A DNA stretch of 64,000 nt from Paramacrobiotus metropolitanus (Eukaryota > Tardigrada > Eutardigrada > Parachela > Macrobiotidae), in NCBI RefSeq assembly GCF_019649055.1, contig NW_026570306.1, positions 558,001 through 622,000 on the forward strand, given 5' to 3'. How positions within the stretch are numbered: the stretch's first letter is position 1; the number at the start of each line of letters is the position of its first letter. A program made the translations under genes and the position numbers. Of the stretch, positions 34,049 through 46,016 are shown one piece after another. Under the pieces are notes generated by a model, which saw only the letters and a list, made by a program, of their open reading frames with translations, was not told where the DNA came from and made no database searches.

Positions 34049-36067
34049 ATTAATCCGGATTAGAGATTAACATTTGTCCGAATATTCCTACCGTACCACA
34101 GCGTTTAGACTGTTTGCATCTCAACTCTAATTTTATTTTGCTTGCGTTAATGAATATCAGACACAATTCACGCTGAGAAGCAAAGGTCATTCGTAGGTAG
34201 CGGAAATGCGGTTGCCTGATGATAGCTTTAGCCTTTAGCTGGAATTTTCTCAAGGATTAGCCGCCCGGATAAAAATCTCTGCCTTCATTTTGACACTACA
34301 GTGCACGTAATTAATAAAAGTTAGTGCTTCATTTCATCTTGTTTTCTGTGAATGATGCTCGCCAATGTCGGCGGAACCGAATATCTCATTATTTTCTGTA
34401 CGAGACGCGATACTAATCAATAGATCACCCAGTGTAACTGAATGGCGCCGACTAACAATTAAAGAAGACAGATACAAATCTCAAGAACGATTACCAATAA
34501 ATTATTTCTGGTCACCTTCTGTAAAAACATGGAGCCCAGGGCGTTAACACCCAAAACCCTTAATAATTATTGTGCCGAGCCATGTTCATCGTGGGTTTTT
34601 TTTTATTTTCGTCATCGTCGTCGCTTTCGTGCCAACGCGGTGACTGAGAAATACCTTGCTCTATCTGTATACAGGTGCCTTTATTCGCACATTAGTTTAA
34701 TGTGCTTTATCATTAAGTGCAGTTTTTGTATACTGCGAATATATTTTTGACATTTTAATGCTATCGTCTTTGTGACTTCTCACTCTTATGAGCGATATAT
34801 CACTGCATTAATTCGTAGTGTAGTGGCCAGAGTATGGTAAAACCTTCTGCATCTGTGCAGAATATTATAATTAAAGCCGTAAAAAACCAAATGCTGCTCT
34901 AACTGTTTTTACAACGGACCACTATTATTTTGTGCAGATTTCATGTGGGACCTCCGGAACATGATACGAGGCAGGAGCGGTTGTTTTAAAGAAGACTGGC
35001 AGGGCAGAGCAGGAGAGATCAGCTCCCATCGTTTTTTGTTTCCGCTTAGAAAGCACAGGAATCAAGGTCGGTAATGCGATGAGCTTTCGAATGTTAATTA
35101 GAACACAGTAATCTCCGCGTTGTTAGCGTTCCACAAGAGAAAAACGTTTTAGAAATTCATTGCGTGATAATTATTGTTCTCCATCACGTAATCCTTTAGA
35201 CAAAAGTACATCATCTTGCCTGCTTCAATAAAAATGCGTCTCTGTACATGTACATACTTCATGCCTGCGTAATACAGCCAGCCGTAGAAATCAAAGCACT
35301 GTATGCATACAGTATACTTTCTAACATAATTATGTAATTAAGCAGTAATTATTACAGTAATCGGCAACGTACGAGCGAAATTCCACTAACCAGCTGTCAC
35401 GGTCAGCTTCAATCTTAACAAGCTTATTTACCAACCACCAAACACGGGCACTTCCCACCGTGTTGCTCCCGTAAATTGTATTAATTGCGGGCAACACCCC
35501 TTCTTCGCGGTATACACTTATAGGGCATCGATTATTTTCAGCGCCTATACCGCGCTTTCGGGGATTCAATGGTGTACGAGGTGGGTGTAAGAGGAGACGA
35601 TAGCGATCTTGATTACTGGAAGAACATGAGATCGTGCGCCAGCCGGTTTCCGGTAAGCAGGCACCGGTGTCACATCCGGTTTGTTAAAACAGAGCCACAG
35701 TTCCAGTTTCTTCTGCCGGCGTTTGTGTGCGTGTGAAATGCATGTTTTATGAAACACTGTTATATTATGATCAGATGACAGTGTTTAATGAACGATGTGT
35801 GCAGCACCAGGAGGCGCTCGTCAAGGTATCATTATGATGCAAATATGTACGCGGTACACTGTGATTTGCCATTTTCTGTACAGTATCACTTCCGTAGGCT
35901 GGACTTCATCGGAATGCAGCCGGCCGAATATTCCTTAGAGTCTTCCTTTAGTCTGCTAAGATTCCAGTGAATATTATTAATCTATTCCGCAACTAAGCGT
36001 GCACCACGCTCAGTTATCTTTTAAACATTCGATCGCTTGTGCATAAATACGGATTCTTCTTACCATC
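34049..36067. other. Intergenic between four-TM genes 4 and 5
   Basis: The first ~370 bp is the duplicated 3' flank (see 27899). Beyond that there are only short frames; the minus-strand frame 35330-35569 has no recognisable features. Confidence 0.5.
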
Positions 36068-37354
36068 ATGGAGCCGATGCTGCGCAATTATACCCCGAAA
36101 GGGACGGGCAGAATGCTCGTTCTCTGCATCACGGAGGCTGTCCTCGGAATGATGACATGCCCCGCCAATTTCTACGGACTGTTTTACGGTAAGAAAGGTC
36201 GACATGCCATTGTCGTATTTTTTGTTGATACAGTAATCTCTAATTATTTCTGTTAACTGTAGTAATGTTTATGACTCAATGTGATCGCCCGTCGTTTTTA
36301 TGTAACAGTAATCCGCGTAAATGGCAAAATGTGATTACGTATCTAAATCAGCCGCTCGTGCTCATATGTTACGTTTGGAATCTGCTTAATTGAGTTTCAC
36401 GAGACAAGATTTTTAATATCAGAAAATGAATCGTGGAATATTAATTTCAAAGTTTACGAATTAGAGTATACAGTAAAGTTTATGCAATACTTCTATGGAT
36501 ATGAAAGCAGCCGCAGCCCACTGTGCAATAGTCAGCAGAGATACCGATCGATGAGCCGCTCTTTTTTTGGCCGGTCTTTCTGCCTGTGGCCACGGCTGCA
36601 CCTTTTGGTTCTATTAATTAATAATTCGGATCACATTACACTTTTACTTGTTTTGGCACTCGCATAATTCAAGTAATCACAAGATTATAAATAAACGGAG
36701 AGACATGGAAGAGAGATTTATCAGAGACATTCGTAATGACGGATAAATATAATTCCGCCGACGTACTGATGAATAATTAATTAATTTCAAGCACGCTCTG
36801 TAGGTGCACTGCACAGCGGCAACTGGTATCCCGTAGCGCAGATCATCGTCTTCGTCCTGACCCTCCCGCTGTACGGGGCGCAGCTGATGATGGCCTACCG
36901 TGGCATCCGCACCTGCCTGCGTCTCCGCGCCGGTCTTCTGGATTCCATCGCCTTATCCCGGAAAAACCTGGACGACGCCAATATCGGTCTGGGCATCATC
37001 CACGGGATATACGGTTTCGCGTTGGCTATAGCCTGGCTCATTGTTGTGGCTCTGCCCGCCGGCCGACTGATCCCGGCGATGAGCGCCTGGAGCGCCACGG
37101 TGCATATCTTCAAGCAGGATTTGACGGCACAGCTGGTCATGATCGCGTTTATCATCCTGACTATCGCGAGTTTGTGTGTGGCTATCCGTGCCGGGAAGGA
37201 AAGTATAGTCATGGGAGAGGAAATGCACCGGGAGGAGGTGAAGGAGTTGGAGCGCCGGCAGGCGCTATTGTCCACTGTTGACTCGCCCAAGAAGATCGTT
37301 AAACTGCCGCCTCCGTATAGATTCACGACAGCGGAGGGAAGGCGGTGCAGTTGA
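36068..37354 (+). CDS. Four-transmembrane family protein 5 (223 aa, two exons)
   Basis: Exons 36068-36188 (121 nt) and 36804-37354 are joined in phase 1. Exon 1 encodes N-Y-T-P-K-G-T-G-R and a span ending F-Y-G-L-F-Y-G; exon 2 starts with L-H-S-G-N-W and V-F-V-L-T-L-P-L-Y. Four predicted membrane spans are followed by a charged tail (E-E-M-H-R-E-E-V-K-E-L-E-R-R) ending without the A-F-A-V-N-L-I-D-L-V box of proteins 2 and 4. It is thus a more distant paralog. The exon 1 length is identical to the others and the intron phase is conserved. Coding GC content is clearly higher than in the flanks. Function unknown. Confidence 0.85.
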
Positions 37355-38541
37355 ACACGATGAAGTTGGTCACCTACACGGTCGCTTGATGCTGTTTATG
37401 TTGCGACTCACGGTGCCCTTTCTGCTCTCGCATCGCATCGAGCATTTTTTGTAAAAAATTGTGAATACCAATGTAAGGTGCGATATTGACCTTAATACAG
37501 TTTATACCTTAATGCAGTTAAGGTCAGATCTCGGTGTTGCACCCAAGGTTTGATAATGTTAGCGTTACTGAGGGATCCTCTTTTAAGATCGCCGGTTTAT
37601 TTCGATACTGTTTCTAATTTACGGAAAACAAACCTGTTTGGATTGATGCAACATACAGAGTGCAACATAAATATAATTAGTGCAACATACAGAGTACGAC
37701 AACGTTTAAATTTAAAATATGACACTTTAGAAATTCCGAGTCAGAAAACGCCTGTATTCTTCCTTTACCTTTTTTCATCTTATCACGCTTTTTAATGGAA
37801 GTACAGTGCATTTTGCTTGCTGACCATAATGGTGCTGTAAACCTAGCAAAAAGCGATTTTGCCACACCGTATAATTTCCGGTTAAAGAGCGCATACCGAC
37901 TGCTACCCCTACAAATTGCAGTACTATTGTAAAGTGTGTTTAAGGAAGATTTTGCAGTTCGATAAACTCGACTGGCAGCTAGTAATCAGATCATTTCTCT
38001 GTGACTGGCTCCAAAGACCAACCAGGCGTTATCATTACTAGTCAACACTAGAGTCAGCAATCGGCGAAAGAATCCGCCTTTGACATATTATTATCAAGGA
38101 ATTTTATCTTTCGTCTTGCCACAAGTATGGCAACCATGTTATGCTTACAAGGTGATATACACAAAAACACAATGGTTGCAAAAAAAACACAAAGTGTTCA
38201 CTTACCGCGGCACAAGAAATAAAAACCGTGTCTGACTAAAATTACAACACTGTAGGGAGAAGACCCAGAGATCTCTGTAAGAAATAACGCGCATCTTAGT
38301 AATGTGAACTAATGCATCGGTAGCGTCTCGTACTTCGTTCCCACGACATGCATGCGGTTAAATGAGAGCTAACAAATTAAGACTGCTTGTTTACTGATAA
38401 AAACTACTGCATCAAAAACGCTCTAAGCTGCTTTATACAGCAAGCTAAAAAGTTTGCACTGTGCTCTGATAATTGGTACTACTACTAATTCATTCTCGTA
38501 AAACGTCGCACACAATACTTAGCAGACTAAAGGACTAAAGG
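37355..38541. other. Intergenic, small GCAACATACAGAG repeat
   Basis: GCAACATACAGAGT occurs at about 37646 and 37681. Nothing else was recognised; this is also the upstream region of the Cys-rich gene at 38542. Confidence 0.5.
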
Positions 38542-39938
38542 ATGGTATGCCAACACATGGGCTGGTTGATTGTCGCAGCGGCAACTCTAAGTGCGTTTCT
38601 CGGTACGCTAGTCACCGCGGAAACTTGCGAAGAACTCAGGGCACAATGTGACGAGCTTCGTCGCGATGACGATGGCTACCACAGTCGCATGCTGCCCCCT
38701 ACTGCCAACCACAGCCTGTGGCCAGTGACCGCTGCGGATCTGGAGCAATATCGACCGTTTGGCGATGCCTATTGCCGGTATATGCCAAAATCCCAGAACA
38801 ACCAACCGAGTAATGAAATACTGTACGGATTGCCTTTGTTGTAGACGGGGCGTTGACTTGGGAAACTGCATGAAAAAGCTGTATTCCCATTGTCCCGAGG
38901 TATATAACGACGATAAAACTATCTATGATGGTTGGTATACACCGGAATGGCACATTGCCATGGGCTTGCTGTGCAATACCACCATCGGACCGGTGAAATT
39001 AATCCGCGCTGCAATGCACTGTGCTCAACAAGATCGGCAAAAGTTCATCGCCTGTTGCTATCTAGATTCGTCTTCCTCGCATGAACAGAACGGAAATTCG
39101 TCCGCTGCCCGTCAGAATATTTGCGAGTACGTCCTAACAATTAGCGCCGGTACCCATGAAACTTACTAAAGATCACATTTCGGTTTTAGTGTTATGCTTA
39201 TTTAAATTATGATCCTTTCAAATTGTAAATTAAAGATATTACTAAACTAGTACTGATTGGTAATTATCAAGCTAAATTACTTAACTAAATTGTTAAAATT
39301 ACTAAATTAATTTTTAAACTAACTTACCAAACTTCACGACTAATCATATTATTGGTGATTATTTCAAACTGTAACTAAACACCGAGTCCATTAACCTGTT
39401 AACAGTTTGAATTATGATACAAGCACATTCTATCGCTAGGCTAATATTGCGTAGCACAGCTCAGCTGGCGGTCGACAGCCATCAGGTACAATCGCCGCAG
39501 ACAAGCGGTGTATATAGGGGGCAAACCTAAGCGTGTTCCACGGTTCCCCTGTATTGCTACCGTCACCCGCCTGGAGTGTGATGTTACGGCAATACATATG
39601 GTTAAATCTGGCGCGGTACATAAGCGCCATGTTCAGCCACAACGTAAAACTCCAGCCGGGTGACGGCAGCAGTAGCCGGAAACGGTGGAATACGTTTAGT
39701 TTTGCCCCCTATATTAAAGCAGTTATTACGTTCACGACTCACGAGTATTGTATATAATGATCGTTCTTTATTCGTATATTCCTATATATTGTTTTCTTTC
39801 AGGAGATTGAAAGTAATCGTGGAACGCAGCAGCGGCACGGAGGGTACCGAATTGGGCAGCAAATGTGGTCAAGATACTATGGAGACGATTAACGAGGGAA
39901 TCCGGCAGTTACATGCCGTTTACTGTTCCAAGCCATAA
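38542..39938 (+). CDS. Cysteine-rich secreted protein 1 (217 aa, three exons)
   Basis: Exons 38542-38777, 38845-39126 and 39803-39938 have GT-AG junctions that keep frame. The N-terminus is a signal peptide (hydrophobic residues 8-25, cleavage probably before E-T-C). The mature part has about a dozen cysteines spaced over all three exons: E-T-C, A-Q-C, A-Y-C, then G-N-C, H-C, L-C, A-C-C, N-I-C, then S-K-C-G-Q-D, V-Y-C. It also carries several N-x-[S/T] sites and no transmembrane segment, so it is predicted to be secreted and disulphide-bonded. Two relatives follow (43.99-44.78 kb, and 46.02-46.95 kb on the minus strand). I do not recognise the family. The 67-bp first intron is unusually short. 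Intron 2 contains a hairpin element. Confidence 0.8.
39511..39716. mobile_element. Hairpin element (MITE-like) in intron 2 of Cys-rich gene 1
   Basis: The left arm begins TATATAGGGGGCAAACCTAA (39511) and the right arm ends TTAGTTTTGCCCCCTATAT (39696-39714). The arms stay complementary inward through CCGTCACCCG-CTGGAGT for about 70 bp, separated by a short spacer around 39590-39640. It is a non-coding inverted-repeat element of about 206 bp. Confidence 0.75.
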
Positions 39939-40399
39939 ACGGCTATTCGGAAACCATACATCTGCGCTTATGGCCCAAAGTTCCAGGCCTGTCAGAATGG
40001 TTGCGATCACAAAAAGCAACCGTGCGCCCTGGTCCTGTTAAAGCACGAACGCATGCTGCCAGCAACGCCAAAAACTTCAAAGGCTGCTGGGAGCGCGCCT
40101 CACCATCAGTTCTGAAGTGCTTGTATTTTATCTGCTTTTTTCATTTCGCTTCGAACCACGGTTCTAACGTTTTTTTCACATTTTAAAATGAATTTCGAAA
40201 ATTCTAAATCATTTTAAATTCATTCTAAATCATTTTAAATCATTTAAATTCTAAATCATTTTAAAATTTGAAAAAAATTATGGAACTCTGGTCAGTGTAG
40301 GAACGACCTTCATAGAATTATAGTAATGTGCATTTACGGGCAAAATTGAAGGAAGATCGGATCATAATGAAACTTGTCACTTCTGATACAATTGAAGTG
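39939..40399. other. Intergenic with AAATCATTTTAAATT low complexity
   Basis: A TCTAAATCATTTTAAAT word is repeated at 40200-40260. GGAAGATCGGATCATAATG near 40350 is an inverted relative of ATTATCCGATCTTCTTGAA inside the MITE at 32121-32589. Confidence 0.5.
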
Positions 40400-40850
40400 T
40401 ATGGTGTAATGCATGAATTCAAGGAATTCTGACGACATCGTCACTAGTCGCATCGCACGACCATTAGTCACCGGAAGCCTACGTGCAGGTATTCCTGCGC
40501 GGAATACCGCACATTCCCGCGCGGTCATATGACGTAACGCTGACCGCATATTACATCATCATGCCGTCATGCACTCTGTCATTGGCTTGTCGCCACACCA
40601 GCCCTACCCATGGCAGCCGAGCCCATCCGGACCAGCGCCATATATAAAGCACCCCTCCGCACCGTACCAGTCAGTAGTCCTGCAGTAGTCTACCAGCAGA
40701 CTCTCAGTAGACTCCCAACCTACACCTGGTTCACCTAGCATTAGCATTCTTATTGTGGGCATAGTGTTATATGCCTGAATAAAGGTCACTGTCTTACGGG
40801 TGCGTTACCTAATCGTTATAGGGTCACCTAGGTAACACATAAAGGTCATC
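40400..40850 (+). repeat. Possible solo LTR
   Basis: Promoter-like and terminator-like signals sit in LTR order: TATATAAAG at 40641-40649, an initiator-like TCAGTAGT about 30 bases later (40671), and AATAAA at 40778-40783. The segment is more GC-rich than its surroundings and no gene follows. Ends and target duplication could not be fixed, so a solo LTR is the best but unproven reading. An unrelated short promoter plus non-coding transcript is the alternative. Confidence 0.35.
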
Positions 40851-41916
40851 GTCGACCTGTACAGGTGTAGCACAGGTGCGCTTAAAGGAGAACTCTATAT
40901 GGTGCGACAGAATGCACAAGACCACAGAAAGCAGCAGTCTAGCATATTCTTCCCATATTCTGAAGTCTGAACAATGCTAAAAAAATGCAAATTTCTGTTT
41001 GCATGATATTACGACTGAATGTACTGCATTTGGCGTTGATTGAATAAATACCGGTATACCGTGCATAGCACTTTAAAGTATACAGATATGTGTAACGAGT
41101 TAACCTGGATTGCTGTGTACCGTACATGTATGGATAAGTTTCCTTAATCAGCGTCTAAGCAACTGTTACTATTTTACTCGGTCACTAACTGTCTGGCCAA
41201 AAGCTTATGTGTTAGACGATTGTTAAAAGTTGCTGGCTGTTCCTGACACTTTTTCGGTTAGGTTTTTACGTGCACAATTACCGGGACTGTAGTTTGTACC
41301 ATGTACCAGGAAATACGGTATAAAAACCGTATAATTCCATGTGTTTTATAAAGCCGATTGTCATCATCCACAGATGCATTCGCAGGTTGCAGTAGTGGCT
41401 GCGAAGTAGCGAAAAAGGGTTTGTAAGCTGTGCCGACTGATGATTATATGCCGGCATCTGCGCCTAGATGGCCGACGGTGGAGCGTGATACGTGAACCGT
41501 ACAGACCGAGCGATATCGTAATGCTATGGTACTCGCACTTTTACACGAAGTAATACTGGACTGTAAATATACAGTAAAAATTAATTACTCATGGTACAGG
41601 TCCTCATCATGAAAGCATTCACCCTCGTGACCACGCCTCACCGCATGCCTGTTTGAACAGTGTGCACTTTATAAATAAGTGACTTGCTGTTTTTAACGTT
41701 CTTCAAGGTTCAAGCTGTAGTTCTGTTGTCATAATATGGCTTTATTCTACACGCTTTACAGACAAACCACCAGCTGAACAGCGAAGACTGCGATCCAGAA
41801 ATACTATAAGGTACTGCCTACGATACAATTACTGTGATACGAAACTGCATCACTAACTAACTCGGTTGGTATAGCCAGTGACGTGATAACTGTGTGTAGT
41901 TATTTCGTTCTAGAAA
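40851..41916. other. Intergenic upstream of the LRR gene
   Basis: No gene recognised; frames are short and AT-rich. Confidence 0.5.
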
Positions 41917-43027
41917 ATGCTGCATCTCTCGCTGTTGGTCCTGCTGATAAAATCGGCAACAGGTCAGTGGATCACGAAACCTGGCGATCCCGATACTGCA
42001 CCGTATTTCCCGCATCCTCTCTGCCATTACTCCGACGCCTATCAGCTGACATGCAGCCATGCCGATCTGCATATACCCCAAAATTTCCGCACGAGTGCTT
42101 TGTACTCCAACACCAGCCGAATTTATAACGATGTGATGGACCTCGTCCTTGACTGCCCGACCAGTATTAATCGCACCTACTGTAACACCGTTGGTCCAAA
42201 TGCTACAGCCCTTTCGTCCAATTACTGGATCTGGTACGTTACGCTGATTGGCTTCCAGGCTGAAGGGGGCGGTCGAGCGCCCATCGACGTTCTGCTGGCG
42301 GAACTGCGCGGTCTTTCTCGTCTGCGAGTGCATTATTCGAAAATCGGCACACTGGACCGACATTTCTTCCGGCATTTTAAAGACCTCACAAGGCTGGACA
42401 TTCGCAATAATGACATAAGAGTTATTGAACTTGATGCTTTCGACCCCTTTTTGCGACTGTTTGAGCTGAAAATGGGCGGAAACGCTTTGCAAACCCTGGA
42501 CTGGAGTGTTCTGCGACCCGTGTCCACAAAACTAGTAAGCGCATAATTTACCCGATTGCAGTAAAATAACCATTGCAGTACTTGTTTAAATTCATTTTGG
42601 ACAGAACACATTGGAAGTCGACGCACAGACGCCACCCCTACACACTCTGCGACGCAGTGGGTCGTTGTTTTCTATTAATATCACCACGCTGTCCTTGAAC
42701 CAGAGCCATTTGTCATCCCTTCCCAAGGACGTCGTCGACACTTTCGATGTGAGGCAGTATGGGAATGTGCTCGTAGATATTGGCAACAGTCCAGTGTGTC
42801 CGGACAATGCAGACTGCTCATGTTGCGCCATGAAGGATCTGGCCGACTGGTTCGCAAATCGCACCGCATGGGCCGCCGGCGGAATCGGTCAGTTAAAGAC
42901 GGAGACCAGGAAGCTAACTGTCAAGGTCACGTGCGGATCGAGAAAGAATGCCGAAACCGGAAATGCAGTTAAAGAGTTCTCGCTGACAAATCCCTTGCTG
43001 CCCAGCATGTATGCGAACTGCCAGTGA
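41917..43027 (+). CDS. Secreted leucine-rich-repeat protein (346 aa, two exons)
   Basis: Exons 41917-42534 and 42605-43027 are joined in phase 0. A signal peptide is clear (M-L-H-L-S-L-L-V-L-L-I-K, cleavage near residue 16). Residues about 125-210 form leucine-rich repeats: L-S-R-L-R-V, L-T-R-L-D-I-R-N-N-D-I, then A-F-D-P-F-L-R-L-F-E-L-K-M-G-G-N. After the intron come another L-x-L-N-Q-S-x-L repeat and a Cys cluster (S-P-V-C-P-D-N-A-D-C-S-C-C) in the place of an LRR C-terminal cap. Several N-x-[S/T] sites are present. No membrane span or GPI-type tail was seen, so it is probably extracellular and binds a protein or glycan; the ligand is unknown. It lies between two Cys-rich secreted genes, all in GC-rich exons. 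Confidence 0.8.
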
Positions 43028-43973
43028 CATTGTTTTGTATTTTTTCAGTACTTCTATACATAGTGCACTTAGCCGGCAAAAGTTACACCATCGAAGACCA
43101 GGTGGCGCATGCCGGCGCTGTGTTGTCTGAACGTTTCTCGTGTTTGCTTTGACATGTTCTCAAGCGTAGATTTGGCAGATTTCATTTAATAACCGTTGAC
43201 ACCAAACATTTGCAGCATTCTGCGTAGAAAGGTAGTTAATCCGTATGACAGTGCTCGAGCTGCTGTCATTTTTTTGTTGTTCTGGGGTTTTCTGCAACCA
43301 ACTGAAATGACCCTGGACCGCTCTAGGGGCTGGAAAATACGGACAAGGCGATTCAAAGTGCGATGTCCAAGAAGATTTTGCAAGTGGTAAACTGGAATGG
43401 GGTAGCAATTAGGCGATATTATGTCTGCGGTTGCCTGCAAAACACAGCAAACCTACTCAGTACTCGTATTATCAGATTTAGCATCCCGCAAAACAGCTGC
43501 TATCAGAGAAGCTGATCTTGCAGAGAAACTGCTATTGTGTATGAACATAACGCTACAGACACAGTAGCACTGGCATAACGTTTACTCTGGCAAAAGAAAA
43601 ATGCCTTGCAGTATTCGGTATCAGTGAACCGTACGCAGTCGTTAAGGTTTGATAACATACATATTTTCCAGTCTAAAAATTATACTTAAGCTTTATGTAG
43701 TACTTCGGTAGTATACTCGTCTGATGTGTAATACGGGCTTGTATGTATAGCGCGTGCCTTAATGGAGAATAAAAAAATTGCTTTTGCTCAGCCGCAGATA
43801 ACAAATGGCGGGCAAAAACTGGTGTAACAAAAGCGCTCAAGTCTGTTCGGCTTATACAGATACGGGCCTACACAGCAAACACTGCGTCTTGATACTACAT
43901 ATAATAGTAACATTCTCGCAAAAAGGGCGCATACACCGTTGACCATCAGGACTGAAGGAAACCACGTTACTGT
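43028..43973. other. Intergenic, nothing recognised
   Basis: Frames over 43160-43440 overlap on both strands without features of a protein family. Confidence 0.5.
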
Positions 43974-43984
43974 AGCGTAACACG

Positions 43985-44777
43985 GACCGCGCAGTTGTGG
44001 AAACGCTAACGATATACGCTTTACTCGCTACGCCAATCGTCGGGGAAACTTGCGAGAAACTCGGGGCAAAATGTGACGCGCTGCACCACGATGAAGATAT
44101 TTACCAAAATCGTCTATTGCCTAACCGCCGACAGCTCTCTGTAGCCGATATCCGAGGCGGATCCCAGAAATGCCGACCATTTGGGGGCGCTTACTGCCGG
44201 TAATCCATATAGCCAACAAAACACAAAAAACTTTGTTTTTCAGGTTTTTTGCCTTCACTGTAGTCGGGGCGTGGACCTGGGAAATTGCATGCAAAAACTA
44301 TATTCCCGTTGTCCCGACGTTTACGACCGCACAAAGACTGTCTACAATGCATGGTACGGACCTGAATGGCAAATCGTTACCGGTGACAAATTGTGCAATA
44401 CAACCGTTGGTTCGGTGAAGTTCTTCCGTGCTGTCACACACTGCGCCCGGCCAGATCATCGCAAGTTCTTCTCGTGCTGTTTTCTGAAAGCGCATATGTC
44501 CCGCATGAACAGAACGGGAACCCGAATATTCTGCACTCGGGCAATGATTTCCCTTGATGGACCGGCCCAGAACGGCAATTTCAGTGAGAACTATTATTAC
44601 CGTAAATGGCCGGCCCGGTATATGGTACCCAATCCAAGTATTGTAGATCCTCTGCAACCTCAGCGTGAAGTGATCAGAAACATTTGTGACATTTTGCAAC
44701 TGAAAGCTTTGGCCTTTGGGTACAATGAGAACCGTTTATGCGTGCAGCATCCGCTTCCAGTGAGATTTCCGAATTAA
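43985..44777 (+). pseudogene. Cysteine-rich secreted protein 2, decaying copy
   Basis: Homologous to exons 1 and 2 of Cys-rich gene 1: hydrophobic leader then G-E-T-C-E-K-L-G-A-K-C up to A-Y-C at 44199, a GT-AG intron 44200-44263, and R-G-V-D-L-G-N-C onward. Three defects are visible. There is no in-frame ATG between the upstream stop (43973) and the leader; the best candidate position is a GTG at 43997. The donor that ends exon 2 in the other copies is missing after the N-I-C motif (44680-44690). No third exon was found downstream. The second exon also carries about 35 extra residues before N-I-C and runs on to a stop at 44777. An upstream coding exon could rescue the start, but the missing third exon argues for a pseudogene. 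Confidence 0.65.
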
Positions 44778-46016
44778 CTCACTAACGTGCAACAGATGGC
44801 CATATACCTATTATCCGATTTTCTTGAAACTATGTTGCGGAACTTTCGCATTTACGCAGACGAATGTAAACCAAAAACCACGTTCATAAATTCATAATTT
44901 TAAAATTTAAAACGAACACCAAAGTGTCTGCAAACATCTGTAATTTCAAGATCTTAAGGATTGGCAGACAATACCAGTATACACAATTTCTACGTTTGAT
45001 GGACTACTTTCTCTGTGTCCTGAATGCACTGGCTGCCACGCAGATCATTTTCCAAATGATAAACTACAGTACATGTTGCAGTATTCGCCAGATACCGACG
45101 GTTCTTCCTACAAGCCTCTCTGGTAGAGCTTCCCGTGCTTTTCTAATCGTAAGCTGCTTTACGTATATATCGCATTTTACGCGCGTTTTCATTATTAAAG
45201 CAGGCTTGTGGTGGTGCATTCTTTCGTCGAAAAGGTTGCGGCATGGAATTTTTGCTGGTAGCATTAATTGTACTGTATATTAACGCGCTATGCATAGATT
45301 GCGCGTATTACGTACGTACGTGTTATGACGTACGTGTTGTGTTTTCTGTTACGTACGATTTGCTGTTCTTATCTAACGGATTTGATCGCTAATTCCATCC
45401 ATGATTTTGGTTTAATCAGAAGTCAGATGAATCAGTCTGAAGAATTAGATGAATCAGTCTGAAGTTTCTAACTTCAACTAAATCTGTGAGCTTGTTTCTA
45501 GCTGAAAGGTCGTGTGACTCTAGGTTAGAAGGAAGTTCATATCTCGTTCTGTTCCGTTCTGTTTGTTTGTTCGTTCAGTTTGGTGATTAAACATTTGGGA
45601 AGTTCCTGAGTGTTTGGGTTTCAGTAACTTTCGTTAGGCACAACAATCCGCTCGTACCTAGCGGAAGTAGGCAGAAGTACCACTTACGGAGTCCAGAGCA
45701 TATTCCCACTCTACCGATTAAGTAGGTTTGGTCATCTACTGCGGTTGTCGCGGTGCGACTTCCGCATAGCATGTCAATATGTTAAGCATAGTTGACGCTT
45801 TACACACGCTTGTTATCCCTTATGGCTGACATAAAACTCAATGCTTCCAGTATTAGAGGTATCGACACAAAGCGCAGTTAGGGCATATCTAGCGGAAAAC
45901 TGGTAAATGGACTGGCGTAATGGAGTCAGTGAATACGTCGGACTGTGGCTCAGTTCTCGAAGATTTGTGCATTCAATCTCCAATTTTTGTCTTTTGCATC
46001 TGTGCCGAAGCCGCGA
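44778..46016. other. Intergenic
   Basis: ATTATCCGATTTTCTTGAAAC near 44812 is related to the MITE at 32121-32589. GATGAATCAGTCTGAAG is duplicated at 45426 and 45448. No gene was recognised. Confidence 0.5.

Noticed and set aside
36895-37326. Minus-strand 143-codon frame
   Set aside because: Shadow of exon 2 of four-TM gene 5.
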